Shown here piece by piece: positions 11,201 through 20,099 of a DNA stretch of 64,000 nt. Numbering within the stretch: position 1 is the stretch's first letter; each line of letters opens with the position of its first letter. Where the stretch lies: the NCBI GenBank assembly GCA_033558025.1, contig JAUCEF010000006.1, positions 2,604,001-2,668,000 of the forward strand, in the 5' to 3' direction. The DNA comes from Phytophthora sp. 'mugwort'. Its lineage: Eukaryota > Oomycota > Peronosporomycetes > Peronosporales > Peronosporaceae. Position numbers and translations under genes: made by a program. Under the pieces are notes generated by a model. It did not search any database and had not been told where the DNA came from. It worked only from the letters and a program-made list of their open reading frames with translations.

Positions 11201-11505
11201 TTCTGCTGCTGGGTCTGTAACAAGTGCGTGACCACATTCAAGAACGTGGCGAAGCTCTCGCGTCTCTCCCAGCGACTGCCGGCGCCGTGCTGATCAGGCC
11301 ACACGCGTAACAAGAGCTCGCATTGCGGGTGGATGGCTAGGAACTGGAGCTGGAGCGAGGACGCGCCCTCGGTCGTGAACTGCGACGCGTCGTCGGCCTC
11401 ACTGGGAGGAGAGAGAAGCAGCGCCCGGGAGAAGGACAGGATAGCGTCGTCCAGAGGCTGTGTGTCGCGCTCCGCCGCCAGCACCAACTCACGCAGCGCC
11501 GCCAT
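5263..11505 (-). CDS. URB1: URB1/Npa1-like nucleolar pre-ribosomal-associated protein
   Basis: A 2,080-residue, almost wholly helical HEAT/ARM-type protein without introns. The N-terminal third carries the Npa1 signature: a segment reading FLSEYLAALSIQLEPK followed by VYRWFCVASLVQKLL, then a long helical array with LYLECLP near residue 540. Basic clusters (KKRKRS, SPKKKARA) around residues 780-840 look like nuclear/nucleolar localisation signals. Human URB1 is about 2,270 residues, so the length fits. In yeast, Urb1/Npa1 acts in early 60S pre-ribosome particles with Rsa3, Dbp6, Npa2 and Nop8; the same role is inferred here. The ATG at 11505 has a good context (GGACCATGG). The gene is divergent from the VKOR gene, with only 95 bp between the two start codons. 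Confidence 0.8.
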   Translation of the reverse strand: MAALRELVLAAERDTQPLDDAILSFSRALLLSPPSEADDASQFTTEGASSLQLQFLAIHPQCELLLRVWPDQHGAGSRWERRESFATFLNVVTHLLQTQQQKDAEAMALRVIREKTSQLEKMLSWSDKPLVEFRALELLGAVAKVSSVAARELVRLFNFQCPAFTKLATRRWKKPEPVGEDEVVLQQPPFQLRAAYVDLVLALTTCPDKSVHRFAVKEGGVTASLFKSVEGDSAAMLTTIFTKLGDLVLYNKEVEHKSKLVVFNATCVHQLLALLQVDDESVRDTALRVLNALFFDESALYVVPQKQALRLFLSKSTSNAQENEDVTTSEQAYALKVIRNAVGTIGVNELLRSNQAQTLVMQFLTKYPGFLSEYLAALSIQLEPKPVYRWFCVASLVQKLLSCSLDAVATGLVTVKSGDSLSSWCSAQSVASRLIAPGNYRRELSRCIQHTNNLVIYSSLGVIEATLKRYVRLNSALESLSLASQVQSELRFLLPSPEALVSLLLKLCASQERSIALIYVRALTVFRLYLECLPQTMREVKVDFTKTLSWRYLDDSTETKAEDAVATPMQSLIVGEMLRFLLAVDIPRLRFLFTSGSSDKSSKLQQILLLYVSTPSCAVQDLAGQVLQRTLLASDIFGHETGNGGRADEEVTFWLESLRQGSSAACAKFTEQLARAVMADPSLYVAIGSRVVTDASSSSLSPITVALVGFLNRSRNEATGKTDVSTCRADPCVVAFAVRILLALMPTSKYPQQLVELNASQNALADTDTTVQQEENDEVFNDGKKRKRSVGSDESGREDDAYTWLKKYCQALTSRTCSSAASPKKKARATSSKWHRFSDPIAFTTALVAMTPADFVSCWELVVSNCADITESFEPVLHYLSAHGDVDILPLLTVSTMTNQQKKQTSKSTAVEAFTKVIPLQIVLQHILFSITNKESKEQDSAIATVRTMVKHRVKDGQLIATDAARMCEQLLFFFASSRPDSLGNRHAQLCELFVQLLTIVLVSDEAASTWNVVTRIFFKLQAVIARTTHAALWRQLSAVEIVALRIYFSKNPDTKLASLCEFDGLFQRAGVPLVAVLASHVPTNVRIPALDSLLHHSTSTASNAHVILIERVLASLGGNARDKQYDSFADYKRAKLLTRKLWQLLTSHSSKRHLSFFTTGFTVLSRLGGIEASSAVQSIEKTLVPLVVRTAQSTANTTCCTEVLRAIIAAMECSNEAAVFPVAFEEQLLKRLEHETDERVKCELVAPIYNVFTRIGSTALRQFAEKLIPVCYERVLLGSQGSYLAEVALLRHASLDAVSSENRDDLDASASRIMEKLVRSERSEALTSTQLLGLLLLLRSNVSSERVDVRLLPVLVRSGLLALKTAPHDQEESDNSSWFHEFETTMRLVDSAVGSLKRQAQDKQQAALKMILPLLVEARHVVRENANTFAFQGFVDLTAALLRLVGNDASTVVDYDFATHFDAVVDHQYFAQALQNVDTEESVRLVVLRVVARLARITGKYTRSLLQTLLSSYSMSLSRFDRSLRVLFEEFETQTSKEEELTLASMGFRFGASSTVLPSTAASKRSHNDLIDDSAWVLGGGLEQNRIRATIERFPLDRQISTASDALLLELAEDVPIAELKHEILMADEEIHAEAYDPAFLLPMLSHFISSSDLPDNAIVQQGLLGVAIRATSSNIERMRDYAFGILAHLHEALQATTETMSDFKAGRQVHLLLDVFRRGVKQPLEQVPSVVTVFLNDALAVLTRPTHVLYPQVNHFLLARPAMDLADVPMFYSLFNSRAPLTFRQERSWLLHTLRRGVRSDDDVALLVRRHVLPMLLSFFTSELADTHTQPLITSILLATLRTPSGSVYLVTKTALLEWLAAQFLRHGAASSSTRTVYEKSMRTASSALLLPLLTLVEQALQDGVWDELDAFQQHATAQQAVNVFASLQIAIAARRTGSKRDSLVTCKAADIAALFVRRAGSVSSLELLRKAVEIVEPSRGHALECAAVVASNLSRWLLQQRHHEAQKQYFSDWAELLRSVAAILFSCTSSAAMAEVQRGRRGLEQLKTVLDQLPTLKQLVLAPSTADQHIAYAPALL

Positions 11506-11600
11506 GGTCCAATTGGTTGTGAAGAAGTGTGGGATGTGATTGGCTGCGGATGAGTGTATACCCTGTATACACTAATATACATGGATGCATAATCAGAAAT

Positions 11601-12218
11601 ATGACGTCGTATGGGATCCGCTTGAGTATGTGGGGGGCACTGGGCGTGGCAGTGTCGAGCTATGCAGTGCACGTGAAGAGGCAAAAGACGGAGCTGCAGG
11701 ACGGATATGCGGCGCTTTGCGACTCGGGAGCGTTTTCCTGCTCGCAGGTTGGCCGGTTGCGGTGCTTGATTGGAGCGACGGGTGCTGGTTGACAAGATGC
11801 GTATCATTTTTAGGTGTTGACGAGTGTACATAGCAGTTTGTTGTCACACTTGGGGTTTGTGAAGAAAGATTCGATGCTGGACGTGTCGAACGCGCACTTG
11901 GGAGTGCTGGCGTACTCGCTCTTTGCGCTGTACCCGGTGCTACGGAAGGTGCCGTACCATGCACAGCTGTACACTGCCGTGTCGTGCTGCGCGACGGTAG
12001 GTTAAAGGTGGTGGTGGAGTCGGATCGGACTCGTGGCTGACTGCTGTTTGCAGGTCGTGATGGTGTACTTGGCATACATTTTGACGTTCGTGTTGCGGGA
12101 CTTTTGTCTGGTGTGTGTGGCGACGTACGGCATCACGGCTGCGCTGTTGTGGAACTCGCTGGCGCTGCTTCGTGCAGAGCGACACGAGCTGAGATCGAAG
12201 AGTAACAAGCTGGAGTAG
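11601..12218 (+). CDS. VKORC1: Vitamin K epoxide reductase (VKOR) family protein, 3 exons
   Basis: Exons 11601-11747, 11814-11996 and 12054-12218 join in phase 0 across two GT-AG introns of 66 and 57 nt and give 164 residues, the size of animal VKORC1 (163). The joined protein has an N-terminal membrane segment, the loop cysteine pair C40 and C47 (LCDSGAFSCS), and the active-site CxxC at C128/C131 (DFCLVCVATYG) in the last transmembrane bundle. VKOR enzymes are four-helix ER-membrane quinone reductases that either recycle vitamin K or feed disulfides to a thioredoxin-like partner. Gamma-carboxylation is not known in oomycetes to my knowledge, so oxidative protein folding is the more likely job (inference). 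The loop cysteines are 7 residues apart, against 8 in human VKORC1. Confidence 0.9.
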
Positions 12219-12789
12219 CACACGGGAGGCTCCTTGTTATGGCCTAGAAAAGCGTCGACACAGGTCAAAAAGTTCTAGAGAGTATGCGAACAGCCATCAG
12301 AGTTGTCACTGCAAAATTTGGGCTCCACGACGCCATAAGTTCACAACTATCCTGAATGAAGCACGTCCACTATTGTTGCTCCGGGTTTTGAGCTGATAAA
12401 GAAGATATCGTGAGCTTTGCATTGGTGCTAGCAAGTTTTCATTTCAAGTCACTTGTGTACTCAATTGATTTCGATTAAACGATGGATTATATCATCCCAC
12501 AGCCAAGAGGTATTGTCATGAGCGACATTCTAGAACTCTCGTAGTTTATAGATTGTGCCAGTTACTTGCTACATCCTCCATTTTTTTGCGTTGCGTAGAA
12601 TGAACGCCAATCGCCGTACGAAGTCGGGTTCCAGCACCACTTTGGGTGGTAAGTTCCTCGAGGCGCGAAGCAAGAGTGGCAATACAGTCGCAAACGCAAA
12701 ATACAGCGCGCAAGGACGTCTGTAGTGACGTGAATCCTTGCATGCATTCCTCTGTACTGGTTGTCTAGCAGTGAGCATGTCAATCTCCG
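12219..12789. other. Intergenic, no gene seen
   Basis: The 571 bases between the convergent VKOR and BTB-like genes hold only short frames without codon-like composition. I see no RNA gene or repeat. Confidence 0.6.
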
Positions 12790-15093
12790 TTACAGCTCAC
12801 TTTGCACACGTGGCGGGTCACTGTAAACGGCATCAGGGCTTAAGATCAATGAATTTTGGGAACTCGGCTCGGCTTTGGCGACACTGGGGAAGTACTCCGG
12901 CGACAACTCGTTCTCACCGGCCTCAATCCTAAACTCGACCACATTTGTCTCATTCTTCATGTACGCGTGTCGATACTTGCGCCATCCCCACGGGCGCCGA
13001 CGAAGAAAGCGACGGAACGTGTCCATTAGACCTTTTTCAATCAACTCGTAGAATTTAAGTTCCCGGGGTGAGCGTCGTAACGTACAAATTATGTCGTCGA
13101 GCGGTATAAAACACCATCGAACGCATTTGTACAGCCGAATGACGTCCTTTGCCCGACCATTATACCCGTGAGTCACTTTGTTCGGAGAACTGCCAAGATA
13201 GCTGAAGTTGGTACCGAATACCAGCTTGTTAAGGCATCGCAGCAAGGTTCGCTCTCCCTCGGGGATCCGTAAGCGATCGCTGCGCAGTACAAGCACGAGT
13301 GTCTCCAATGGCAGACGCTGCATCTCGGAAACGACCATCAGATCAGACAATTCGGTTGATGCACCATGAGGGGCCGAGTAGAAGAGTGTTGTTTGTAGCA
13401 AGAAATGATACATACTGCACACAGGATCTCCCCAGATGAAAAATTTGCCACAAAATTGTGCCTTCCCGATACTTTCAGGCTGAAATGCTGCGGCTGAAAC
13501 AATTGGAGTTAAGCTTGATGGAGAAGGAGGCACGAGATCGCACCACTGACTGTATTGCGCGAGGCAATGCTGGTACTCGATCATTACTTCTTGAGTAACC
13601 TCTGCGTGATTTGGCTGGGCACGCCAATATTTGACTTTCATTTGCCCACGTATCCAAAATTGCGGGTCGTTGTTAAAAGCGGCAGGGTCGTTCTGCTTGT
13701 CCGGATCGGTCGTCAGTAGCTGTGCTGATGAAGACCGAATGATTCGCCACAGAATCGGCATTTCGTCCGTGATATCTATGCGAATTTGAAGCTGAAACTT
13801 GCCAAACTGAAGCAATGTGAATAGATTTCCCTCGCCAGGCTTCACTTCGAGTTCCACACGTTCTCTTTCCATGTATGGCTTCCATTCTGGTGCAAAGTGA
13901 CGATGCATTGCGCGGAGTGAAGGCGGGTGTGGCGTTTGGAACCGATAGCTTAACCATTTGCTCAAAGCATCCAGCAAGTTCCTCCAGAATTCCACTAGCC
14001 TAACGCTGTTAAGAAGCCCTATCACTGCTCGAACAAGTATATCGTGGTGCTTCAGTCGACTGATATACACACACCGCATATCTGTCAAGACATCGTAATA
14101 CTGCTCAGGTTCCAGCGTCTTGATGAACTTCATCAAGCGATCGCACAAAATCCGACGCATCGTTTTATCGTGCAGTGTCGACGCCGCCAGCAGCATCTCC
14201 ATCCATCTAGTCGTGCTAACGTGTCGAATCGCAATCACGAGGCAATAATACAGCATTATATGTCTCATTCCCAGCCACTGTCCAAGCTTCACCGCTTGCA
14301 TGGCGTTGTGTTCATCGATCATCCGCACTCTGAACCTGTAAATGTACTCAACCACCGTAACGACAGCTCCAATATTCGTCCCTTCGATCTTCACGTGCAT
14401 GACTCCTCTCCGATGTCCGAGTCCACCTTTCACACTGGAAAGATCCACGGGGCTTAGCACGTCCAGCTCGCTGAACAAGCTCCTGGCTCGCCGTGACTTT
14501 TGCATGACACATTGTCCATCCGGCGGCAGATTCTCGTCCGCTACCGCATCCGGATCCTGTCGCAGTCTCTTCCTCCGCGGCGCAATAACGGGACTAGCAG
14601 GTTGTCCTCCATTGTCTCCATGTGTCTGTCCTCCACGAGACGTATGAGAGGTGCAGCGTACGTAATCCAACTTCAATGCTCGCGGGTCACGAAGTAGGCA
14701 CTTGGAAGCGTCCTCGGGCGTGTTCTCGAGCGCACGTAGTTCCTCGTCCTCCAGCACCTTCAGAGTGATGGCCCCGTCCTGGGTCTCCGACAAGTGCCGA
14801 AGCTGTCGCAGCTGTTTGTAAAGCCACGGACAGCGTAACTGCAACACCGACATATGGAGATCAATTGTGCATCCGTCAACGTGTAGCACGATGTCTGGCG
14901 GGTCGCTCTCTGTGGGCGGAATGGACGACGACTTCGTGGATGTGGGGGTGGTCTCGGGGAGTGGTCTCTGTAGCTCGGGGCGGGACGCTGGTGGGCTAGC
15001 CGGATGGGATAGAGTTTTTTGCTTGACGTCCGTGTCCGTATCGGGTCCGTCCAGCTGCAGCACGCGCCGCTTGCCCTCCGCAACGCGGTACAT
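12790..15093 (-). CDS. BTB/POZ-like protein with BACK-like helical region
   Basis: A 767-residue intronless gene. After a Ser/Thr/Pro-rich N-terminus (about 1-64) comes a BTB-like strand/helix pattern (PPDIVLHVDGCTIDLH, about 65-80). It is interrupted by an Arg-rich low-complexity insertion, and the fold appears to resume around residues 230-255 (VVEYIYRFRV). Residues 260-380 are helical (AVKLGQWLGM, LAASTLHDKTMRRILCDRLMKF) and resemble a BACK domain. The C-terminal half has a second structured region that I cannot name; a basic stretch (RRFLRRRPWGWRKYRHAYMK) lies near the end. BTB-BACK proteins are usually Cullin-3 substrate adaptors, but no Kelch repeats or other recognition module is visible. 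The domain call is moderate and the function is unknown. Confidence 0.6.
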   Translation of the reverse strand: MYRVAEGKRRVLQLDGPDTDTDVKQKTLSHPASPPASRPELQRPLPETTPTSTKSSSIPPTESDPPDIVLHVDGCTIDLHMSVLQLRCPWLYKQLRQLRHLSETQDGAITLKVLEDEELRALENTPEDASKCLLRDPRALKLDYVRCTSHTSRGGQTHGDNGGQPASPVIAPRRKRLRQDPDAVADENLPPDGQCVMQKSRRARSLFSELDVLSPVDLSSVKGGLGHRRGVMHVKIEGTNIGAVVTVVEYIYRFRVRMIDEHNAMQAVKLGQWLGMRHIMLYYCLVIAIRHVSTTRWMEMLLAASTLHDKTMRRILCDRLMKFIKTLEPEQYYDVLTDMRCVYISRLKHHDILVRAVIGLLNSVRLVEFWRNLLDALSKWLSYRFQTPHPPSLRAMHRHFAPEWKPYMERERVELEVKPGEGNLFTLLQFGKFQLQIRIDITDEMPILWRIIRSSSAQLLTTDPDKQNDPAAFNNDPQFWIRGQMKVKYWRAQPNHAEVTQEVMIEYQHCLAQYSQWCDLVPPSPSSLTPIVSAAAFQPESIGKAQFCGKFFIWGDPVCSMYHFLLQTTLFYSAPHGASTELSDLMVVSEMQRLPLETLVLVLRSDRLRIPEGERTLLRCLNKLVFGTNFSYLGSSPNKVTHGYNGRAKDVIRLYKCVRWCFIPLDDIICTLRRSPRELKFYELIEKGLMDTFRRFLRRRPWGWRKYRHAYMKNETNVVEFRIEAGENELSPEYFPSVAKAEPSSQNSLILSPDAVYSDPPRVQSEL

Positions 15094-15719
15094 TGTACCT
15101 CACTGAGCGAAAACGCGAAGTGCGGAAAAAGTAGGCATGTACATTGTAATGTGCATAATGATGGTGGAGTCGAGATGCTCTATAGATGTGTGTTTATTTA
15201 ACTGGGTTAATGTAAGCGCAAGTGCAAACACGGTGGAATAGCAGGTTTTGCACATTCTGCGACGTGTGAGCACATGGCTACAGTACAGGCGTTGACTGGC
15301 CGGAGGCGTTTTGTTATCGACAATGCTTGAGATGGAATCTAACGTACTAGATCGACCTTTTGCCATACTGTGGTATATTAATACTTATAGTAATAAGTGT
15401 GTAGTGGGTATGCAACGGTTTCTGGTGGAGCTGTCCACTTCAACTTGCAGTCCCTATTAGTGTATCATTCCTAGAGGTGATGTGTTACATGGATCAAATG
15501 CGCGTTAAGCAATATATTTCAGAACCGTTAAAAGCCTCGTTGACAGCGGAATACGAACATCAATACCAATTCACAGACACTGTGTTTTTTCAATCTCCTC
15601 AGCCGCGACGCAACTACGAAAAAAACGGAAAAACCCTAGGCAAAAATGCGTCGAGTAAGCCATCCCAGCGGTCTGAAAGCATAGGATAGAAACATCGTCC
15701 ATCGTACGCAGTTGCATAG
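15094..15719. other. Intergenic, no supported gene
   Basis: 626 bases between two genes on the minus strand. One 70-codon frame lies at 15477-15689 (+), but it has no recognisable domain and no coding-like composition. The stretch probably holds the promoter of the BTB-like gene on the left side. Confidence 0.5.
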
Positions 15720-16730
15720 TTAGACCACACGCCATGCAAATGCCAAACAAATAGGAGCTAAAACGTACGCATCAACTTTCCAGAGAGCTGGAATCTTAGG
15801 GAACACAATGTGCGAGTCGTAGCTGACAGCGAACGAATCGCTTCCGACGAATCCGATCGGCTTTCCAGCCGGAATGCGCTGGAAGTTTTCTTCACCAACA
15901 CCGTCCGCCCAGCGGAAACCACTGCTCGTCAACTTGAACACCTGCGTGATCTCATACGCATCACGAGCTGAACCTTCTACCTCGTTCAACCTCACACTTT
16001 CACTGTTGCAAGTCTGTCCGTCCGCATTCACGAACTCAATCACGTCCATGTCGTAATGAAGCATTTGCAATACACTGCGCGTGATACTATCAATCTTTGC
16101 TTGCGACAAATCGCTCGTCAATCCGCTCTCGTAGCAAATCCCCATGCCTCCATGTGCACCAACAAATTCGTCCGTCAACGCCACGTTTCCGTCGCCAATG
16201 AGGTGATTCGGGTCGAGTAGCAGCATCTTCGTCGGCAGACGTCCTGAGATCTCCAACAATTGCGACGGCACTTTATCGTAGCCTGACAATCTCACGAAAG
16301 GTGGCGACGGCTTGTTGGTCGAGTGCAAGTCCACCATTAAGTCACTAGACGCGAGCAACGGCGCCAACTCCTTCGCGCGACGATGTTCGAAGCTCGAATC
16401 GAGTTCTGACTCTGGGATTTCCAGTAAATCCCGCGGGAAGCAGCGATTCAGATCTGCATGCGACTCGCTGCCTCTCTTGCCGATGCGTTGTGCTCTCGGG
16501 TTGCCGTACACCAGCGTCACGGAACCTCGCGTGATGCGTGGGAAGAGGTTGTTGGCTGTGGACAATGGCGCCGCATGCAGCAGAGCGAGTCGCAATGTGT
16601 CTAATACCTCGACGCCAATGCGTTCGTTGCCGTGCACTCCACCCATCACCGTCACATTGGGACCAGTGCCTGCACCCACGCGAGAGAAGCGATACACGCC
16701 GTCGCGGAGCCTTCGGAAGGTGTTAATCAT
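15720..16730 (-). CDS. Aspartoacylase / succinylglutamate desuccinylase-family zinc carboxypeptidase-like hydrolase
   Basis: 336 residues, no intron. The family signature is clear: zinc ligands H33 and E36 in GGVHGNERIG, the NPRA and ADLNRCFP substrate-binding motifs near residues 78 and 92-99, and the third ligand H136 in VDLHSTN. Length (human ASPA is 313) and order of motifs fit the AstE/AspA family, which hydrolyses N-acyl-amino acids such as N-acetylaspartate or N-succinylglutamate. The exact substrate cannot be read from the sequence. The C-terminal part (after about 220) is the beta-barrel domain of the family. The gene is divergent from the MINPP1-like gene, with 119 bp between start codons, so the two share one promoter region. 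Confidence 0.85.
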   Translation of the reverse strand: MINTFRRLRDGVYRFSRVGAGTGPNVTVMGGVHGNERIGVEVLDTLRLALLHAAPLSTANNLFPRITRGSVTLVYGNPRAQRIGKRGSESHADLNRCFPRDLLEIPESELDSSFEHRRAKELAPLLASSDLMVDLHSTNKPSPPFVRLSGYDKVPSQLLEISGRLPTKMLLLDPNHLIGDGNVALTDEFVGAHGGMGICYESGLTSDLSQAKIDSITRSVLQMLHYDMDVIEFVNADGQTCNSESVRLNEVEGSARDAYEITQVFKLTSSGFRWADGVGEENFQRIPAGKPIGFVGSDSFAVSYDSHIVFPKIPALWKVDAYVLAPICLAFAWRVV

Positions 16731-16849
16731 TTTAAAAATGACTCGCTAATCTTTAGGTCATACAAAATATCAATGTATCGAAACGATAGCATCATTTCGT
16801 TTCTTGAGATTACGATTTCGGATTCGAGCAATTTATTGGGAAGACGAAG

Positions 16850-18181
16850 ATGGCTCGATACTCGGAACTCCTCAAGCTTTTGCTGGTTATAGCAGCAATT
16901 TACATGGTTGTCGACGCTGGCGAGGAAAAGCGGGGGGTTCTGCACAAGCACATGTCCACCAAGACACTGTACGCGCCGCCTGAGTCTTTGGAATCAGACA
17001 TCCTGGACGATACGTGCACTCCCGTGCAGCTTAATTTTGCCATTCGTCATGGTACAAGGAACCCTACGATGAAGGACATCACTCGGATTAACAATACACA
17101 CTCTAGACTAATGTCTGCTCGTAGTGGTGGGTCGTTGACGTGGGTAGAGGGCTGGAAGAATCCGTACTCGAAGGAAACGGCGGCGTGGCTGGCGGATCCA
17201 GGCGTCCGCGAGCTGGCTGAAATCGGACATCGACTACGAGCTCGACTGTCACCGTCGCCAGTGTATTTCGATGCCAGAAAGTTTGTGTTCAAACACACGT
17301 GGAAGATCCGCACGAAGCAGAGTGCTGAGGCCTTTGCGTTTGGGTTTTTCAACGGACTGCAGCCGGTGTACTTCCATAGCGACCCGATGGGAGAGGACGA
17401 AATACTGCGGTTCTACGACAATTGCCCATTGTTTGAGATGCGAATTGACTCGAACAAAAGCTCGACTATTGAGCACAGCAAGTATCGGGAAAGTGAGCAA
17501 ATGCACAAGAATTTGGCAAAGTTCCAGAAGTTGTCGGGGTTTGTCGATGCGACCCAGAAGGATATGGAAGCCGCATATGCTGGATGTGCCTTTGATATGG
17601 CTGTACGCGATGTGGTTGATCAGTGGTGCTCGTTCTTTGACGTCGAAATGCTGCTGTCCATGGATTACTTTCAAGATCTCAAGCACTTTTACAGGAAAAG
17701 CCACGGTCATGCGTTGTCATACGAGATCGCGGCGCCACTTTTGCAGGATATTTTCCGTACCATGAAGGAGCGTGTAGATGGACAGAGCGATGTCGAAGGG
17801 TACTTTCGCTTTGCACATGCTGAGACCATTTTACCGTTGGCATCACTGTTGAATGTTAGTTACTTCGATCGACACGCTAGTGATCGTGAAGGACACTTTC
17901 GCGCAGACACACCGCTGGAACTTGCACTGCAGCGGAAGTTCAAGAGTTCGGAGTTGGCACCATTTGCAGCCAATATAGGCTTTATTCTCTATGAGTGTAC
18001 AGCTCAGGAACAGAAAAGCCAAGCAGGAACGACGTTCAAAGTGAAAACATTGCTCAACGAACGCGAAGTGACGTTCAATGAATGCAAGGGCCAAATACTC
18101 TGTCCATTTGACGTCTTGGAGAATATCTTCCACCGGTGGATTTACGAGTTTGACTTCCAAGAGCACTGTACGCATGTATAA
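16850..18181 (+). CDS. MINPP1: Multiple inositol polyphosphate phosphatase-like secreted histidine acid phosphatase
   Basis: 443 residues. The N-terminus has a hydrophobic stretch (LLKLLLVIAAIYMVV, residues 7-21) that looks like a signal peptide, so the enzyme is probably secreted or in the ER lumen. The catalytic motif RHGTRNP (R66-P72) carries the phosphate-accepting H67. The second motif is HAE (H323-E325), the form typical of MINPP-type branch-2 histidine phosphatases in place of the HD of fungal phytases. Several cysteines could form disulfides. The family removes phosphates from InsP6 and other inositol polyphosphates and can also act on 2,3-bisphosphoglycerate. The C-terminus (EHCTHV) is not a KDEL-type retention signal. 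The gene is convergent with the DNAAF1-like gene, with 145 bp between stops. Confidence 0.85.
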   Translation: MARYSELLKLLLVIAAIYMVVDAGEEKRGVLHKHMSTKTLYAPPESLESDILDDTCTPVQLNFAIRHGTRNPTMKDITRINNTHSRLMSARSGGSLTWVEGWKNPYSKETAAWLADPGVRELAEIGHRLRARLSPSPVYFDARKFVFKHTWKIRTKQSAEAFAFGFFNGLQPVYFHSDPMGEDEILRFYDNCPLFEMRIDSNKSSTIEHSKYRESEQMHKNLAKFQKLSGFVDATQKDMEAAYAGCAFDMAVRDVVDQWCSFFDVEMLLSMDYFQDLKHFYRKSHGHALSYEIAAPLLQDIFRTMKERVDGQSDVEGYFRFAHAETILPLASLLNVSYFDRHASDREGHFRADTPLELALQRKFKSSELAPFAANIGFILYECTAQEQKSQAGTTFKVKTLLNEREVTFNECKGQILCPFDVLENIFHRWIYEFDFQEHCTHV

Positions 18182-18326
18182 TGCCATCAAAAACAAAAGA
18201 AATTGTACTGGCAAATATTCTAGCAGCAAGCATAAAAATTGAATATACTACTGTAGTACTGAATTGCTCTCTCTGGGTAGCCGTTGTCCTAGGTTGTGCT
18301 CGCAGTCCCTACATGCGGTCGTACGA

Positions 18327-19960
18327 TTAGTCCAACTCGTTGACGTTAGTATGAGTGGGCGGCGGGGGAGGCGGCAGGATAAGTGTCGCTTCTTCAACTT
18401 GTTCGTTCGGCCTCATTCCAGGTACGGGAGGCGGTGGAGGGAGAAGCAAACTGGCTGATCCGTCACTCACATTTACCGGAGTGGGCGGCCGTTGTGTCAT
18501 TTCAGGTGCTTGGATTTCGCGTTCTCCAGCCATCGTAGCAACAATCGGCGTAGTAGGAGGTACAAACATCATCGGAGAAGCTGAAGGAGCGTCCGCTGGA
18601 ATTCCACTGTTGGACTCGTCAACGTCGTTAGACTTAGTTTCGGCTTGCGCACACTCACCTTCGGCGCTTTGATCGACTGATGTCACCGCCGTACGAATTT
18701 CTCCAATACCCCCGTTGCCAGATTGAGAAATCTGAAACGAAGAGCTGACGAACGCGTCTTTGCTTGACATGCTGGCGGCCCCGACAGTTGCGCATTGATG
18801 CAGAACTTCCATACGCCGCTCATCGACCGGAATCGCTCCAGTTCCAGCTGCGTTGTTCGATGACGTGGAAGAACCATTTTCAGCCACTTGGTTGTTCTCG
18901 GTGGAGGCATTTTTGCCACTGAATTCATGTTCATCTGGTGCGTTGACAACAGCTTCCCACCGCTTTTCGCGCTCTTGTTGTAGGAAAGAACAGTCTTGAA
19001 CTGGGACGATCTTTTCGCCCGAGAACGGATTGATTTCCTCCTTTGTCTGCCTTTCTTCGCTCTCCGGGTTTTCGTCCTTGCGCATTCGTTCCTCCTCCTC
19101 GCGTCTCTTGCGTCGACCTTCAACCATCATCTGCTCGAAGTACAGAAAGTTCTTTTCATCGCGCTCCTTCTTTTCGCGTCGAATTACGTCCATTTCCTGG
19201 CGCTCAGCCTCTAGAGCTGCCTTCATATCTCCATTGGACGCTTCGAGCGCCTTCCCCCACGCCTCAACGCGACGCCGTTCATCATCGAAGACTGGTCTGT
19301 CGTCCAAGTACTTCAGCTTGCGGCAGCGGTACACCATCGTTTTACGATACTGTTTGATGTGCTTTACAACTTCATTGCCCTGTAAATACAGTACCTTGAG
19401 ATTCGGCAGCTGGGCGAGGATATCCACGATGTCGGCATCATTAATGCGATTGCTCTGAATATCCAACACGGACAGCTCAGGCAACTCCAGTACGTGCACG
19501 ATATCTTTCGCACTCGTCAAATAATTGGACTTGAGTCCTAAGCTCTATTCAAGTCATAAAAACAGAAGTACAGCGTCAGTTAATGAGTGGCGACACCGCG
19601 GAGTTAAATATCTCAGCGCACCGTTAGCTGCTTGAGGTGACCGAGGTTCTCGATGCAGGAGATCTGGTTCTGAGAGAGATTGAGTGTGTCGAGGAGCAAC
19701 TGTGACTCCAAACCCTCAATCTTCTGGATCAGATTCTCGTGCAGATAAAGCGTGCGCAGCTCCTTCTGATGTTCTAGTCCTTCGATCTGAGGCAGCCCGT
19801 TGCCTTCTAGCCACAAGACCTTTAACCCCGTATACTCATCCAAATTCTTGATGCAGCGAAAACCCTTGTAGTGCAGATAGAGCTTGTCGTTGATGGCTGG
19901 CGTCACATACAGGTCGTTATCCCGACACAGTTTCTTGAGGAGCTTCTTTTCCATCTCCAT
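18327..19960 (-). CDS. DNAAF1: DNAAF1 (LRRC50/ODA7)-like dynein axonemal assembly factor, 2 exons
   Basis: Exon 1 is 19960-19622 and exon 2 is 19544-18327, joined in phase 0 over a 77-nt GT-AG intron (19545-19621), giving 518 residues. Six or so SDS22-type leucine-rich repeats (residues about 20-175) start with LYLHYKGF and EEYTGL-like motifs and include [15 protein letters not shown]. They are followed by the LRR cap and the family hallmark [12 protein letters not shown] charged coiled coil follows (about 195-280), then a low-complexity tail with two proline runs ([18 protein letters not shown]). The order and the LDDRPVF motif match DNAAF1, a cytoplasmic factor for pre-assembly of outer and inner dynein arms. 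The ATG at 19960 is chosen because an in-frame stop lies about 50 nt upstream. Its presence implies motile flagella (zoospores). Confidence 0.88.
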
Positions 19961-20099
19961 CTTTGCGGGCTGGACCAGTTCAAGCAAGGATGAGTTGATT
20001 GATGTCTATCTACCAGGTGCGGTTGTTCAGGAAATGTGTGCCCCTTCGAGCCGAGATCCGTTGCGTCTCTTCAAGATCCGCATTATGTGCGATACCCCA

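Noticed and set aside
15477..15689. 70-codon plus-strand frame
   Set aside because: Short, low-complexity Lys/Ser end, no family resemblance.
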